Shown here: piece after piece, positions 15,828-24,412 of the stretch
Layout: each line of letters begins with the position of its first letter
Numbering within the stretch: the first letter of the stretch is position 1
NCBI RefSeq assembly: GCF_022557175.1
Contig: NZ_CP092915.1
Coordinates: 2,542,001-2,606,000, forward strand
Length of the DNA stretch: 64,000 nt
Reading direction: 5' to 3'
Source of the DNA: Mycolicibacterium sp. YH-1
Lineage (GTDB): Bacteria; Actinomycetota; Actinomycetes; Mycobacteriales; Mycobacteriaceae
Position numbers and translations under genes: made by a program
Notes under the pieces: generated by a model
Seen by the model: only the letters and a program-made list of their open reading frames with translations
Told to the model about the DNA's origin: nothing
The model's database searches: none

Positions 15828-18800
15828 GTGCGTGCAGGTGCGACAAGTGCTCAGACTGTTCGCGACGAGGTCGCTGAACTACTCGGCATCAGCGCCCACG
15901 ACCTCGATCCGGAGGCCGATCTCATCGCCTCGGGTCTGGACTCCATCCGGATGATGTCGCTGTCGGGGCGCTGGCGGAAGCAGGGCATAAACGTCGGCTT
16001 CGCGGCACTCGCAGCAAATCCGACGGTCGCCTCGTGGATCGATCTGGTCGCCGAGCACAGCAGTGCCGACGAGGCCGCTGCGGCTGACGCCTCCGTGGTC
16101 GATGACCTCGATCCCGACACCGCGTTCCCGCTCGCCCCCATCCAGCACGCAATGTGGTTGGGGCGCAACGGGGAACAGGAACTCGGCGGTGTCGCCGCCC
16201 ACCTGTACGTCGAGTTCGACGGCGCCGGTGTCGACCCCGATCGACTGCGCGCCGCGGCGGTCAAACTGGCTGCGCGCCATCCGATGTTGCGTGTCGAGAT
16301 CCTGCCCGACGGCACCCAGCGGATCGGCGACCGCGAGCTGCCGGTGCACGTGTACGACCTTCGTGGGCTGGACGCCGCGGCCGCCGATGAGCAGCTCGAG
16401 ATCACCCGCGACGCGAAGTCCCATCAGCTGCTCGAGGTCGACATGCTGGAGCTGAGCCTGTCGCTCTTGCCCGACGGGCGCACCCGCCTGCACGTCGACA
16501 TGGACATGCAGGCCGCGGATGCGGTGAGCTATCGCAACTTCATGGGTGACCTGGCCGCCCTCTACCGCGGCGTCGAACTGCCCGAGCTGGGTTACACCTA
16601 CCGGGAGTACCGCGCGCAGTTGACCGCGTCGACGCCGCCGCCTCCTGAGGAGGACGTGCAGTGGTGGGCAGAGCGGATCCCCGATCTTCCGGAACCGCCT
16701 GCGCTGCCACTGGTTCCGCGTTCCGAGCAGGCCAACCCGCTGCGAAACATCCGGTTGTGGCACGTGTTCGACGTGCCCACCCGCGACGCGTTGTTCGCCG
16801 CGGCGCAGCGCCGCGGAATCACCCCGGCGATGGCGGTCGCGGCGTCGTACGCGAACGCGCTGGCACGGTGGTCCACCAACTCGCGGTTCCTGCTCAACCT
16901 GCCGATGTTCGGCCGCGAGCCCTACCACGCCGACGTCGAGAAACTCGTCGGCGACTTCACCTCCTCGCTCATGCTCGACATCGACCTGACCAACACCGAC
17001 TCACCGATCTCGCGGGCCCGGTCGGTGCAGGAGACCCTGCACGCCACCGCGAGGCACTCGGCGGTGTCCGGGCTGTCGGTGTTGCGCGACACCAGCCGCC
17101 ACCGCGGCACCCAGACCCTGGCGACCATCGTCTACACCAGCGCGCTGGGCCTCGGTGACCTGTTCGCCGGCGATGTCACCGACCAGTTCGGCGAGCCGGT
17201 GTGGACGATCTCGCAGGGACCGCAGGTGCTCATCGACGCTCAGGCGACGCCGCTCGCCAACGGGCTGATGATCAACTGGGACGTCCGCGTCGAGGCCTTC
17301 CCGCCCGGCGTGGCCGAGGGGATGTTCGCCTACCAGGTCGCCGAGCTGACGCGACTCGCCACCGATGACGCGGCGTGGGAGGCCACCGACCCGCCCGCGC
17401 TGTCGGAGACCGCGCGCGCCGTGCGAGACGCGGTCAACTCGACGGTCGCCGCTCCCAGTGGGGATGCCCTGCACGACGGGTTCTTCCGCAACGCGGCACG
17501 GACACCGGATGCCACGGCGCTCATCGGCAGCGCCGAGACCCTGACGTATGCGGAGCTGCAGGACAAGGTGCTCTCGATCGCGGCCGCACTGCAGTCCCGG
17601 GGCGTCGGCCGACGTGACGTCGTCGCGATCATGGGGCCCAAGGGCGTCGAGCAGATTCCCGCGCTGCTGGCCATCCTGGCTGTCGGCGCCGCATACCTCC
17701 CGATCGGGCCCGACCAGCCCGCAGACCGGGCCGCCGGCATCCTCGAAACCGGGGGAGTCGAGTTCGCCCTCGTGTGCGGCACGGACACCCCGGACGTGCT
17801 CGACACCTGCGGAGTGCCATCACTGACCGTCGCCGACGCCGAGATCATCGGTGATCCAGCTCATTTCGAGGCGACGGCGGTCGATCCGCAGGAGCTGGCG
17901 TACGTGCTGTTCACGTCGGGCTCCACTGGTGCGCCCAAGGGCGTCGAACTCACCCACGACGCCGTGATGAACACCCTCGAATTCCTGTACCGCCACTTCG
18001 ACATCGGCTCCGCCGACCGGGCGCTCGCGCTGTCCCACCTCGAATCAGACATGTCGGTGCCCGACGTGTTCGGCACGCTGCGTGCCGGCGGGGCGATCGT
18101 CGTGGTCGACGAGGAGCACCGCCGTGACCCCGACACCTGGGCCCGGCTCATCGACGAGCACGGCGTGACGGTCGTCAACTTCCTGCCGGGCTGGCTGGAG
18201 ATGCTCGTCGAGGCGGCAGCCTCCACCGGGCGGTCGGTCTCGTCGTTGCGTGTCGTGCTGACCGGCGGTGACTGGGTGCGCCCTGATCTGGCCCGAGCGG
18301 TGCGCAGGTGCGCGCCGCAGGCACGCTTCGCCGGTCTGGGCGGGGCCACCGAGACCGCGGTGCACGGAACGCTATTCGAGATCGGTGCTGACCTGGATGC
18401 GGCGCTCCCAGCGCATTGGCCGTCGGTGCCCTACGGCGTTCCGTTCGCGAACAACGCCTGCCGCGTGGTCAGTGCCAGCGGCGCGGACTGCCCGGACTGG
18501 GTGCCCGGCGAGCTCTGGTTCTCCGGTCGTGGCATCGCCAGGGGGTACCGGGGACGTCCGGACCTGACGGCCGAGAAGTTCGTCGAGTACGAGGGGCGGA
18601 CGTGGTACCGGACAGGTGATCTCGCGCGCTACTGGCCCGATGGCACCATCGAGTTCGTCGGTCGTGTCGATCACCGCATCAAGCTCAGCGGATACCGCAT
18701 CGAACTGGGCGAGGTCGAGGCCGCGCTGGCTCGCGTCGACGGTGTGGGCGCCGCTGTGGCGGGCGTTGTGCAGGTCGACGGTGGCCGCGAGGTGCTTGGT

Positions 18801-19355
18801 GCGCTGATCCGGGTCGATGCCGAGGTCCTGGGCGGGGATTCGATCGACACCGCCTCGGTGACCACTGCGATGGCCGAACTCGTTCCCGCGCACATGATTC
18901 CGCAGATCCTGGTCGCCACCGACCGGATCCCGTTCACCGTCGGCGGAAAGATCGACCGCAAGGCCGTCGCTCAACGTCTCGCCGAGGCCGGTGCCCCCGC
19001 CGAGCGGGTGTACCGTGCGCCGTCCACACACCTGCAGAAGGCGCTGGCCGCCATCGTCGGCGAGGTGCTCTCGCGCACGGACGTCAGCGTCGACGACGAC
19101 TTCTTCGCACTGGGCGGCGACTCGGTCCTCGCGACCACGGTGGTCGCCCGTGTGCGGGACTGGCTGGACACACCGACGGTCGGGGTGCCCGACATCTTCG
19201 CCACCCGGACGGTCGAGATGCTCGCCGCGCGGCTGGCCGACCGCGAGACGGGCAGCGACCGGCTGGAGCAGGTGGCCGAGCTGTACCTGGAGATCTCTGA
19301 CATGGACACCGCCGCAGTGGTGTCCGAGTTGGAACGCGCATCGGCGCAGCCATGA
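15828..19355 (+). CDS. mbtB: Mycobactin NRPS MbtB: ArCP-Cy-A-PCP
   Basis: Accepts the aryl acid from MbtA, condenses it with Ser or Thr and cyclises to the aryl-oxazoline of mycobactin. The 1175-residue layout is: aryl carrier domain (Ser39 in GLDSI), heterocyclisation domain about 90-500 with the DxxxxDxxS motif in DMQAADAVS, adenylation domain about 540-1050 with FTSGSTGAPKG and YRTGD, and PCP with GGDSV near 1098. M. tuberculosis MbtB is about 1414 residues because it carries a C-terminal thioesterase; here that part is a separate gene (mbtT) overlapping by 4 bp (ATGA). The GTG start at 15828 is set by GGAGAGG seven bases upstream. Confidence 0.95.
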   Translation: MRAGATSAQTVRDEVAELLGISAHDLDPEADLIASGLDSIRMMSLSGRWRKQGINVGFAALAANPTVASWIDLVAEHSSADEAAAADASVVDDLDPDTAFPLAPIQHAMWLGRNGEQELGGVAAHLYVEFDGAGVDPDRLRAAAVKLAARHPMLRVEILPDGTQRIGDRELPVHVYDLRGLDAAAADEQLEITRDAKSHQLLEVDMLELSLSLLPDGRTRLHVDMDMQAADAVSYRNFMGDLAALYRGVELPELGYTYREYRAQLTASTPPPPEEDVQWWAERIPDLPEPPALPLVPRSEQANPLRNIRLWHVFDVPTRDALFAAAQRRGITPAMAVAASYANALARWSTNSRFLLNLPMFGREPYHADVEKLVGDFTSSLMLDIDLTNTDSPISRARSVQETLHATARHSAVSGLSVLRDTSRHRGTQTLATIVYTSALGLGDLFAGDVTDQFGEPVWTISQGPQVLIDAQATPLANGLMINWDVRVEAFPPGVAEGMFAYQVAELTRLATDDAAWEATDPPALSETARAVRDAVNSTVAAPSGDALHDGFFRNAARTPDATALIGSAETLTYAELQDKVLSIAAALQSRGVGRRDVVAIMGPKGVEQIPALLAILAVGAAYLPIGPDQPADRAAGILETGGVEFALVCGTDTPDVLDTCGVPSLTVADAEIIGDPAHFEATAVDPQELAYVLFTSGSTGAPKGVELTHDAVMNTLEFLYRHFDIGSADRALALSHLESDMSVPDVFGTLRAGGAIVVVDEEHRRDPDTWARLIDEHGVTVVNFLPGWLEMLVEAAASTGRSVSSLRVVLTGGDWVRPDLARAVRRCAPQARFAGLGGATETAVHGTLFEIGADLDAALPAHWPSVPYGVPFANNACRVVSASGADCPDWVPGELWFSGRGIARGYRGRPDLTAEKFVEYEGRTWYRTGDLARYWPDGTIEFVGRVDHRIKLSGYRIELGEVEAALARVDGVGAAVAGVVQVDGGREVLGALIRVDAEVLGGDSIDTASVTTAMAELVPAHMIPQILVATDRIPFTVGGKIDRKAVAQRLAEAGAPAERVYRAPSTHLQKALAAIVGEVLSRTDVSVDDDFFALGGDSVLATTVVARVRDWLDTPTVGVPDIFATRTVEMLAARLADRETGSDRLEQVAELYLEISDMDTAAVVSELERASAQP

Positions 19356-20101
19356 TCGAGGACAGGGCGCAGCTCGCCTTCAAGCCGTGGGTGAAGCGCT
19401 ACCCCGCGGCGGGCGGCGACGCGCGTGCCACCCTGGTCTTTCCACACGCCGGGGGCGCCGCACTGGCCTATCGGTCGCTGGGAACCGCGCTGGCCACGGC
19501 GGGCTCCGACGCATACGTGATGCAGTACCCCCAGCGGGGTGACCGCCTGACGCACCCCGCGCCGGCCACGGTCGGCGACCTCGCCACGGATCTCTTCGAC
19601 GCGGGCGACTGGGCCGGCCTGGGCCCGCTGCGCCTGTTCGGGCACTGCATGGGTGCGGTGGTGGCCTTCGAATTCGTCCGCGTGGCTGAGCATCACGGCG
19701 TCGAGGTGAGTTCGCTGTGGGTCTCGGCCAGCGAGGCACCCTCGACGGTCGCGGCATCGCCTGCGCTGCCGACCGCGGAGTCCGAGATCCTCGCCGAGAT
19801 GGTGGACCTCGGAGGCACGGACCCACAACTGCTCGCCGACGACGACTTCGTCGAGCTCCTGCTGATGGCGGTACGCGCCGACTACGACGCGTTCAACCGC
19901 TACGGCTGCGAGACCGACGTGACCATCGGCGCCGACATCCACACCCTCGGCGGTGACCGCGACCATCGGGTCAGTGAGAACATGCTGCGCCGCTGGGAGT
20001 CTCACACCACCGGTGTGTTCACCGTGTCGATGTTCGACGGTGGTCACTTCTACGTCAACGAGCACACCGCGGACGTCGCGGAGCTGATCAATGAGCTCTA
20101 G
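19352..20101 (+). CDS. mbtT: Type II thioesterase with Cys nucleophile, MbtT
   Basis: This 249-residue alpha/beta-hydrolase thioesterase corresponds to the C-terminal TE of M. tuberculosis MbtB, split off as in other fast growers. The likely role is editing stalled or mis-primed carrier domains of the mycobactin line. The nucleophile elbow reads GHCMG, so Cys99 replaces the usual Ser; the acid (Asp in GGDRDHR) and the His (in DGGHFYVNEH) are in place. Cys thioesterases are known but uncommon in NRPS/PKS systems. It overlaps mbtB by 4 bp and mbtC by 11 bp, so it belongs to the same mRNA. Confidence 0.9.
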   Translation: MIEDRAQLAFKPWVKRYPAAGGDARATLVFPHAGGAALAYRSLGTALATAGSDAYVMQYPQRGDRLTHPAPATVGDLATDLFDAGDWAGLGPLRLFGHCMGAVVAFEFVRVAEHHGVEVSSLWVSASEAPSTVAASPALPTAESEILAEMVDLGGTDPQLLADDDFVELLLMAVRADYDAFNRYGCETDVTIGADIHTLGGDRDHRVSENMLRRWESHTTGVFTVSMFDGGHFYVNEHTADVAELINEL

Positions 20102-21431
20102 CCAGCTCACTGCGCATGATCCAGTCGTCATCGTCGGGATGGCGCTCGAGGCCCCCGGCGGGATCGACACCGCCGACGCCTACTGGTCACTGCTGTCCGA
20201 GCAGCGAGAGGGGCTGGGGCACTTCCCGACCGACCGCGGCTGGGCGATCAGGGACCTGTTCGACGGCTCGCGCCGGGACGGCTTCAAGGCGATCCACGAT
20301 CTCGGGGGCTTCCTCTCGGACGCGGCGACGTTCGACCCCGCGTTCTTCGGGGTCTCACCACGCGAGGCCGTCGCGATGGACCCGCAGCAGCGAGTCGCAC
20401 TGCGCCTGGCGTGGCGCGCGCTGGAGAACAGCGGGATCAACCCCGATGACGTGGCAGGCCACGACGTCGGCTGCTACATCGGAGCGTCGGGCCTCGAGTA
20501 CGGACCCGCGCTATCCGAGTTCTCCAACCACAGTGGCCATCTCATCACCGGGACATCGCTCGGCGTCATCTCCGGACGCATCGCCTACACCCTTGACCTC
20601 GCAGGCCCGGCTCTGACCGTGGACACGTCGTGCTCGTCGGCACTGACCGCCTTCCACACCGCGGTGCAGGCGGTGCGCGCGGACGACTGCGATATGGCGT
20701 TGGCCGGTGGCGTGTGCGTGATGGGCACCCCCGGCTACTTCGTCGAGTTCTCGAAGCAACATGCGCTGTCCGACGACGGGCACTGCCGGCCGTACAGCGC
20801 GCTGGCGAGTGGAACGGTGTGGGCCGAGGGTGCCGCGATCTTCCTGCTGCAGCGCAAGTCCCGGGCCCTGGCCGATGGTCGACGCATCCTCGCCGAGGTC
20901 CGCGCGACAGCCGTCAACCAGGATGGCCGCACGGTCGGGCTGACCGCCCCGAGTGGCAGGCAGCAGGCCCGCCTGTTCACCAAGGCGATCGAGGCCGCAG
21001 GCGTGGGACCGGAGGACGTCGGCATGATCGAGGGCCACGGCACCGGGACTCGCCTCGGCGATCGCACCGAGCTGCGGTCGTTGGCCCAGACCTACGGGGC
21101 CACCGCTGCCGGCACGGGCGCGCTGCTGGGATCGGTGAAGTCCAATATCGGCCACGCGCAGGCCGCGGCGGGTGCGCTTGGTCTGGCCAAGGTCCTCGTC
21201 GCCGCCCAACACGGCGCGGTTCCCGCCAGCCTGCACATCGACGAGGTCAGCCGCGAGATCGACTGGGATGCACAGGGTCTGAGGCTGGCCACCAAGCAGA
21301 CTCCGTGGCCCGCAGTCAATGGCCAGCGGATCGCCGCGGTGTCGGCCTTCGGCATGAGCGGAACCAATGCCCACGTCGTCGTGTCGATGCCCGAGGATCC
21401 CGCCAGCGACACCGATGGGCGGGCCGCCTGA
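20091..21431 (+). CDS. mbtC: Stand-alone ketosynthase MbtC
   Basis: Supplies the KS for the single polyketide extension (beta-hydroxybutyrate-type unit) of mycobactin, acting with MbtD. The 446-residue protein is a lone KS: DTSCSSAL with the active Cys near residue 182, His in EGHGTGT and KSNIGHAQ. No AT or carrier is attached, as in M. tuberculosis MbtC. It overlaps mbtT by 11 bp, and its TGA shares one base with the mbtD ATG. Confidence 0.95.
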   Translation: MSSSQLTAHDPVVIVGMALEAPGGIDTADAYWSLLSEQREGLGHFPTDRGWAIRDLFDGSRRDGFKAIHDLGGFLSDAATFDPAFFGVSPREAVAMDPQQRVALRLAWRALENSGINPDDVAGHDVGCYIGASGLEYGPALSEFSNHSGHLITGTSLGVISGRIAYTLDLAGPALTVDTSCSSALTAFHTAVQAVRADDCDMALAGGVCVMGTPGYFVEFSKQHALSDDGHCRPYSALASGTVWAEGAAIFLLQRKSRALADGRRILAEVRATAVNQDGRTVGLTAPSGRQQARLFTKAIEAAGVGPEDVGMIEGHGTGTRLGDRTELRSLAQTYGATAAGTGALLGSVKSNIGHAQAAAGALGLAKVLVAAQHGAVPASLHIDEVSREIDWDAQGLRLATKQTPWPAVNGQRIAAVSAFGMSGTNAHVVVSMPEDPASDTDGRAA

Positions 21432-24412
21432 TGGTCGCGAATCCGCTGCCCGACGGCCGTACACCGGTGCTGCTGAGCGCCCACGCCGATGACCTCATCG
21501 GCGGTGACGCCGCCGCGATCCTGACCTACCTGGACGCGCGACCCGCTGTGGCCGACGTCGACGATGTGGCCGCGACCCTGTTGCGCACACGTCGGACCCG
21601 GCGCCACCGCGCCGTACTGCGGGCCGCCGACATCGGTGAGCTGCGAGCGGGGCTGAGCGCACTCGCCGCGGGCGATGAGCACCCGCTACTCACGCGCTTC
21701 GCGAGCAGCGCCGCGGGTTCGGTGCCGAGGGTGGCCTTCGTCTTTCCCGGGCAGGGCAGCCAGTGGCCGTCGATGGGCGTGGATGCCTATCACCGTCTTC
21801 CCGTCTACCGCGCGGAGGCCGACAAGTGCGCCGCGGCCTTCGAGGCGGCGGGAGCGCTGTCACCGCTGTCCTACCTGCTCGCCGCCGACCCGACCGCCGA
21901 GTTCACACAGGTGGCAACCCAGGGTGCCCAGTTCGTGCACGGCGTCGCACTGGCCGCCGTGTGGCGCTCCTGCGGTGTGCTGCCCGACATCACCGTCGGG
22001 CACAGCCTCGGCGAGATCGGTGCCGCGTACGTCGCGGGAACCATCACGTTGTCGGACGCCGTCGGCGTGGTCATCGCGCGTGCGACGCTGCTGGACCGTC
22101 TCACTGGTCCCTATCGGGTGGCGGTGCTCGGCATCACCCCCGACGAGGCGCAGGCAGTGATCGAGCAGACACCCGGCTGGCTGGAACTGTCGGTGGTGAA
22201 CTCGAACTCGTCGGTCGCGGTGTCCGGTGACTGCGACGCCGTCGCGGCCGCCGTGCGGACCGTCGCCGAGCGCGGCGCGTTCGCCAAGGAGATCGAGATG
22301 TGGTTCCCCGCGCACACCACAGCCCTGGATCCGCTGCGGGCCGATCTCGAAGCACTGCTTCCCACAGCGGAATTCACCGAGACGCCGATTCAGTTCATCG
22401 GCTCGGCCACCGCCGACGTGGTGGCGCCGAACACGCCGTTCGCCGACTACTGGTACACCAACCTGCGTTCGACGGTCCGATTCGACAGGGCCGTCGCCGC
22501 GGCCGTCTCGCACGGTGCGCGGACCTTCGTCGAGATGTCGGCGCACCCCGCTCTGCTGTTCGCCATGGGCGCGGTGCTCGACGACCTGCCCGATCTGACC
22601 GACGGCGCGGCGGTCCTGCTGGGCTCGGGCAGACGCGACGAACCGATAGCGGATCAATTGGCGGCCAGCATCGTCGCGGCCGCGCTGGCCGAGCCGGGGC
22701 ATCGCTGGGCAGATCAGGCCGACGGAACGCGCCGACCGCTGGCCGACTTCCCGTACGCGCCGATGCGGCGCGAACATCACTGGGCGACAGCGGAACCGCT
22801 ACCACCGATCCCCGGCCTGACCGTCGCGGTCGAGCACTGGGAGGCGCTCGCGGCATCGATGCCCGCGACGGGCACCCGGCGCGCCGCCATCCTCGACAGC
22901 AGTGCGCAGGGACGCGTCGGCGCATGGCTGCGCGCCGCCGCCGAAGGACACGAGGCGGTCGAGCTGGTGGATGCGGCCGACGCCGATCTGCTCATCGTGG
23001 TGGCACCCGACGTGGACGGCGACGCTGACGAGGCCGCTGACGAGCTGAGCCGCCGAATCGGCGACGGACTGTTCGGCTATGTCGACGCCATCACCGCGGC
23101 CTGTCGCGACGTGTGGCTGGTGACGGCCGGTGCTGAACGCGTCGACCCGTCGGCCGCAGGCCCGCGACCGGGTCCCGCGGCGCTGGCGGCCATGCACCGC
23201 AGCGTCGGCCTGGAGTACCCCTACCAACGATTCCGGCACCTGGACCTACCCGCTGACCTGCCCGCTGCGGCCACGCCCGCGGTCATCGGTGCGCTACTGG
23301 GCGATGTTGACACGATGGCCCTGCGCGCCAGTGCCTCCGGTCTGAGGGCATACGGGCGCTCGACGCGCGATGAGACGTCTCGGGCGGCGCCATGGTCGGC
23401 GGACAGCGGCGTGTTCGACGACGTCGTGATCACCGGCGGTGGCGGAGCGATCGGCCTGCACTACGCGCGCTGCCTCGCCGAGCGTGGCGCCCGCCGGATC
23501 GTGCTGCTGAGCCGCGGCGGCGCCGATATCACCGCGCTGACCCGGCTTGCCGAGAGGCACGGCACCGAGATAGTCGCTCCCCGCTGCGATATCACCGACG
23601 CTGCCGCGCTGTCGGCCATCGCCGCTGAATACGGCGGAGACGGTGCATCACTGGTCATTCACGCCGCGGGCGCGGCCACCATCGCAGGCCACCGCGAGCT
23701 GACCCGGGAATCGGCCCACCACACGTTCGCCGCCAAGGTCGTCGGCCTCGGTCTGCTCGAGAACACGTGGCCGATGCGGACCGATGCCCGAATCCTGTTG
23801 TGCTCGTCGGTGTCCGGGCTGTGGGGCGGCCGTGGGCACGCCGCCTACTCGGCAGCCAACCGGCTGCTGGACGTCATCGCCGGGCAGATGCGCGACCGGG
23901 GGAGACAGTGCACGTCCGTTCGCTGGGGTCTGTGGCAGGGCACCGGCGTCATCGATGCCGACGAGATCGCCCGCGTCGAGCGATCGGGTCTGCGGGCGAT
24001 GCAGCCCGAACGGGCCGTCGAGGAGAGCCTGCGCGATCACGGCGCGGATCCGCTGGTGTTCTCGGCGGATCCGGACCGGCTGCGGGCATTCCTTCGAGCC
24101 GAACCGGAGTCGGGCGGACCCGCGGACGCGCCCGGCGCGGCCGATCTGGACACCAGCGGTCTGGACACCGTGGGCATCATCCGCGCCGCGCTGGGAGCGG
24201 TCCTGAAGTTGACCGACACCAGTGGGCTGGACCTGGATACCTCATTGCTGGACCTGGGGGTCGATTCACTACTGGCGATCGACCTCCGCAAGAAGCTCAA
24301 GAAGGCCACCGGGCACAACGTTCCCCTGGCCAGAATTCTCGGCGGAGCCACGGCCACCGAGTTGATCGAGCACCTCGAACGACCCGAGAAGAAGGCACTT
24401 TCGCGTGACTGA
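21431..24412 (+). CDS. mbtD: Polyketide synthase MbtD: AT-KR-ACP
   Basis: Loads and reduces the extender unit that MbtC condenses. The 993-residue protein is read from ATG 21431, one base overlapping the mbtC stop; upstream codons in the frame belong to mbtC sequence and are not coding here. Domains: AT about 95-440 with FPGQGSQW and GHSLGE, KR about 650-850 with TGGGGAIG, and ACP with GVDSLL near 943. Length matches M. tuberculosis MbtD (about 1004). At the usual HAFH/YASH selectivity site the AT reads FPAH, so the extender cannot be called from this motif. The stop overlaps the mbtE start by 8 bp. Confidence 0.94.
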   Translation: MVANPLPDGRTPVLLSAHADDLIGGDAAAILTYLDARPAVADVDDVAATLLRTRRTRRHRAVLRAADIGELRAGLSALAAGDEHPLLTRFASSAAGSVPRVAFVFPGQGSQWPSMGVDAYHRLPVYRAEADKCAAAFEAAGALSPLSYLLAADPTAEFTQVATQGAQFVHGVALAAVWRSCGVLPDITVGHSLGEIGAAYVAGTITLSDAVGVVIARATLLDRLTGPYRVAVLGITPDEAQAVIEQTPGWLELSVVNSNSSVAVSGDCDAVAAAVRTVAERGAFAKEIEMWFPAHTTALDPLRADLEALLPTAEFTETPIQFIGSATADVVAPNTPFADYWYTNLRSTVRFDRAVAAAVSHGARTFVEMSAHPALLFAMGAVLDDLPDLTDGAAVLLGSGRRDEPIADQLAASIVAAALAEPGHRWADQADGTRRPLADFPYAPMRREHHWATAEPLPPIPGLTVAVEHWEALAASMPATGTRRAAILDSSAQGRVGAWLRAAAEGHEAVELVDAADADLLIVVAPDVDGDADEAADELSRRIGDGLFGYVDAITAACRDVWLVTAGAERVDPSAAGPRPGPAALAAMHRSVGLEYPYQRFRHLDLPADLPAAATPAVIGALLGDVDTMALRASASGLRAYGRSTRDETSRAAPWSADSGVFDDVVITGGGGAIGLHYARCLAERGARRIVLLSRGGADITALTRLAERHGTEIVAPRCDITDAAALSAIAAEYGGDGASLVIHAAGAATIAGHRELTRESAHHTFAAKVVGLGLLENTWPMRTDARILLCSSVSGLWGGRGHAAYSAANRLLDVIAGQMRDRGRQCTSVRWGLWQGTGVIDADEIARVERSGLRAMQPERAVEESLRDHGADPLVFSADPDRLRAFLRAEPESGGPADAPGAADLDTSGLDTVGIIRAALGAVLKLTDTSGLDLDTSLLDLGVDSLLAIDLRKKLKKATGHNVPLARILGGATATELIEHLERPEKKALSRD

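Noticed and set aside
20630..21430. N-terminal extension of MbtD inside mbtC
   Set aside because: The frame upstream of 21431 has Arg-rich shadow composition and overlaps the KS coding sequence; MbtD homology begins at ATG 21431.
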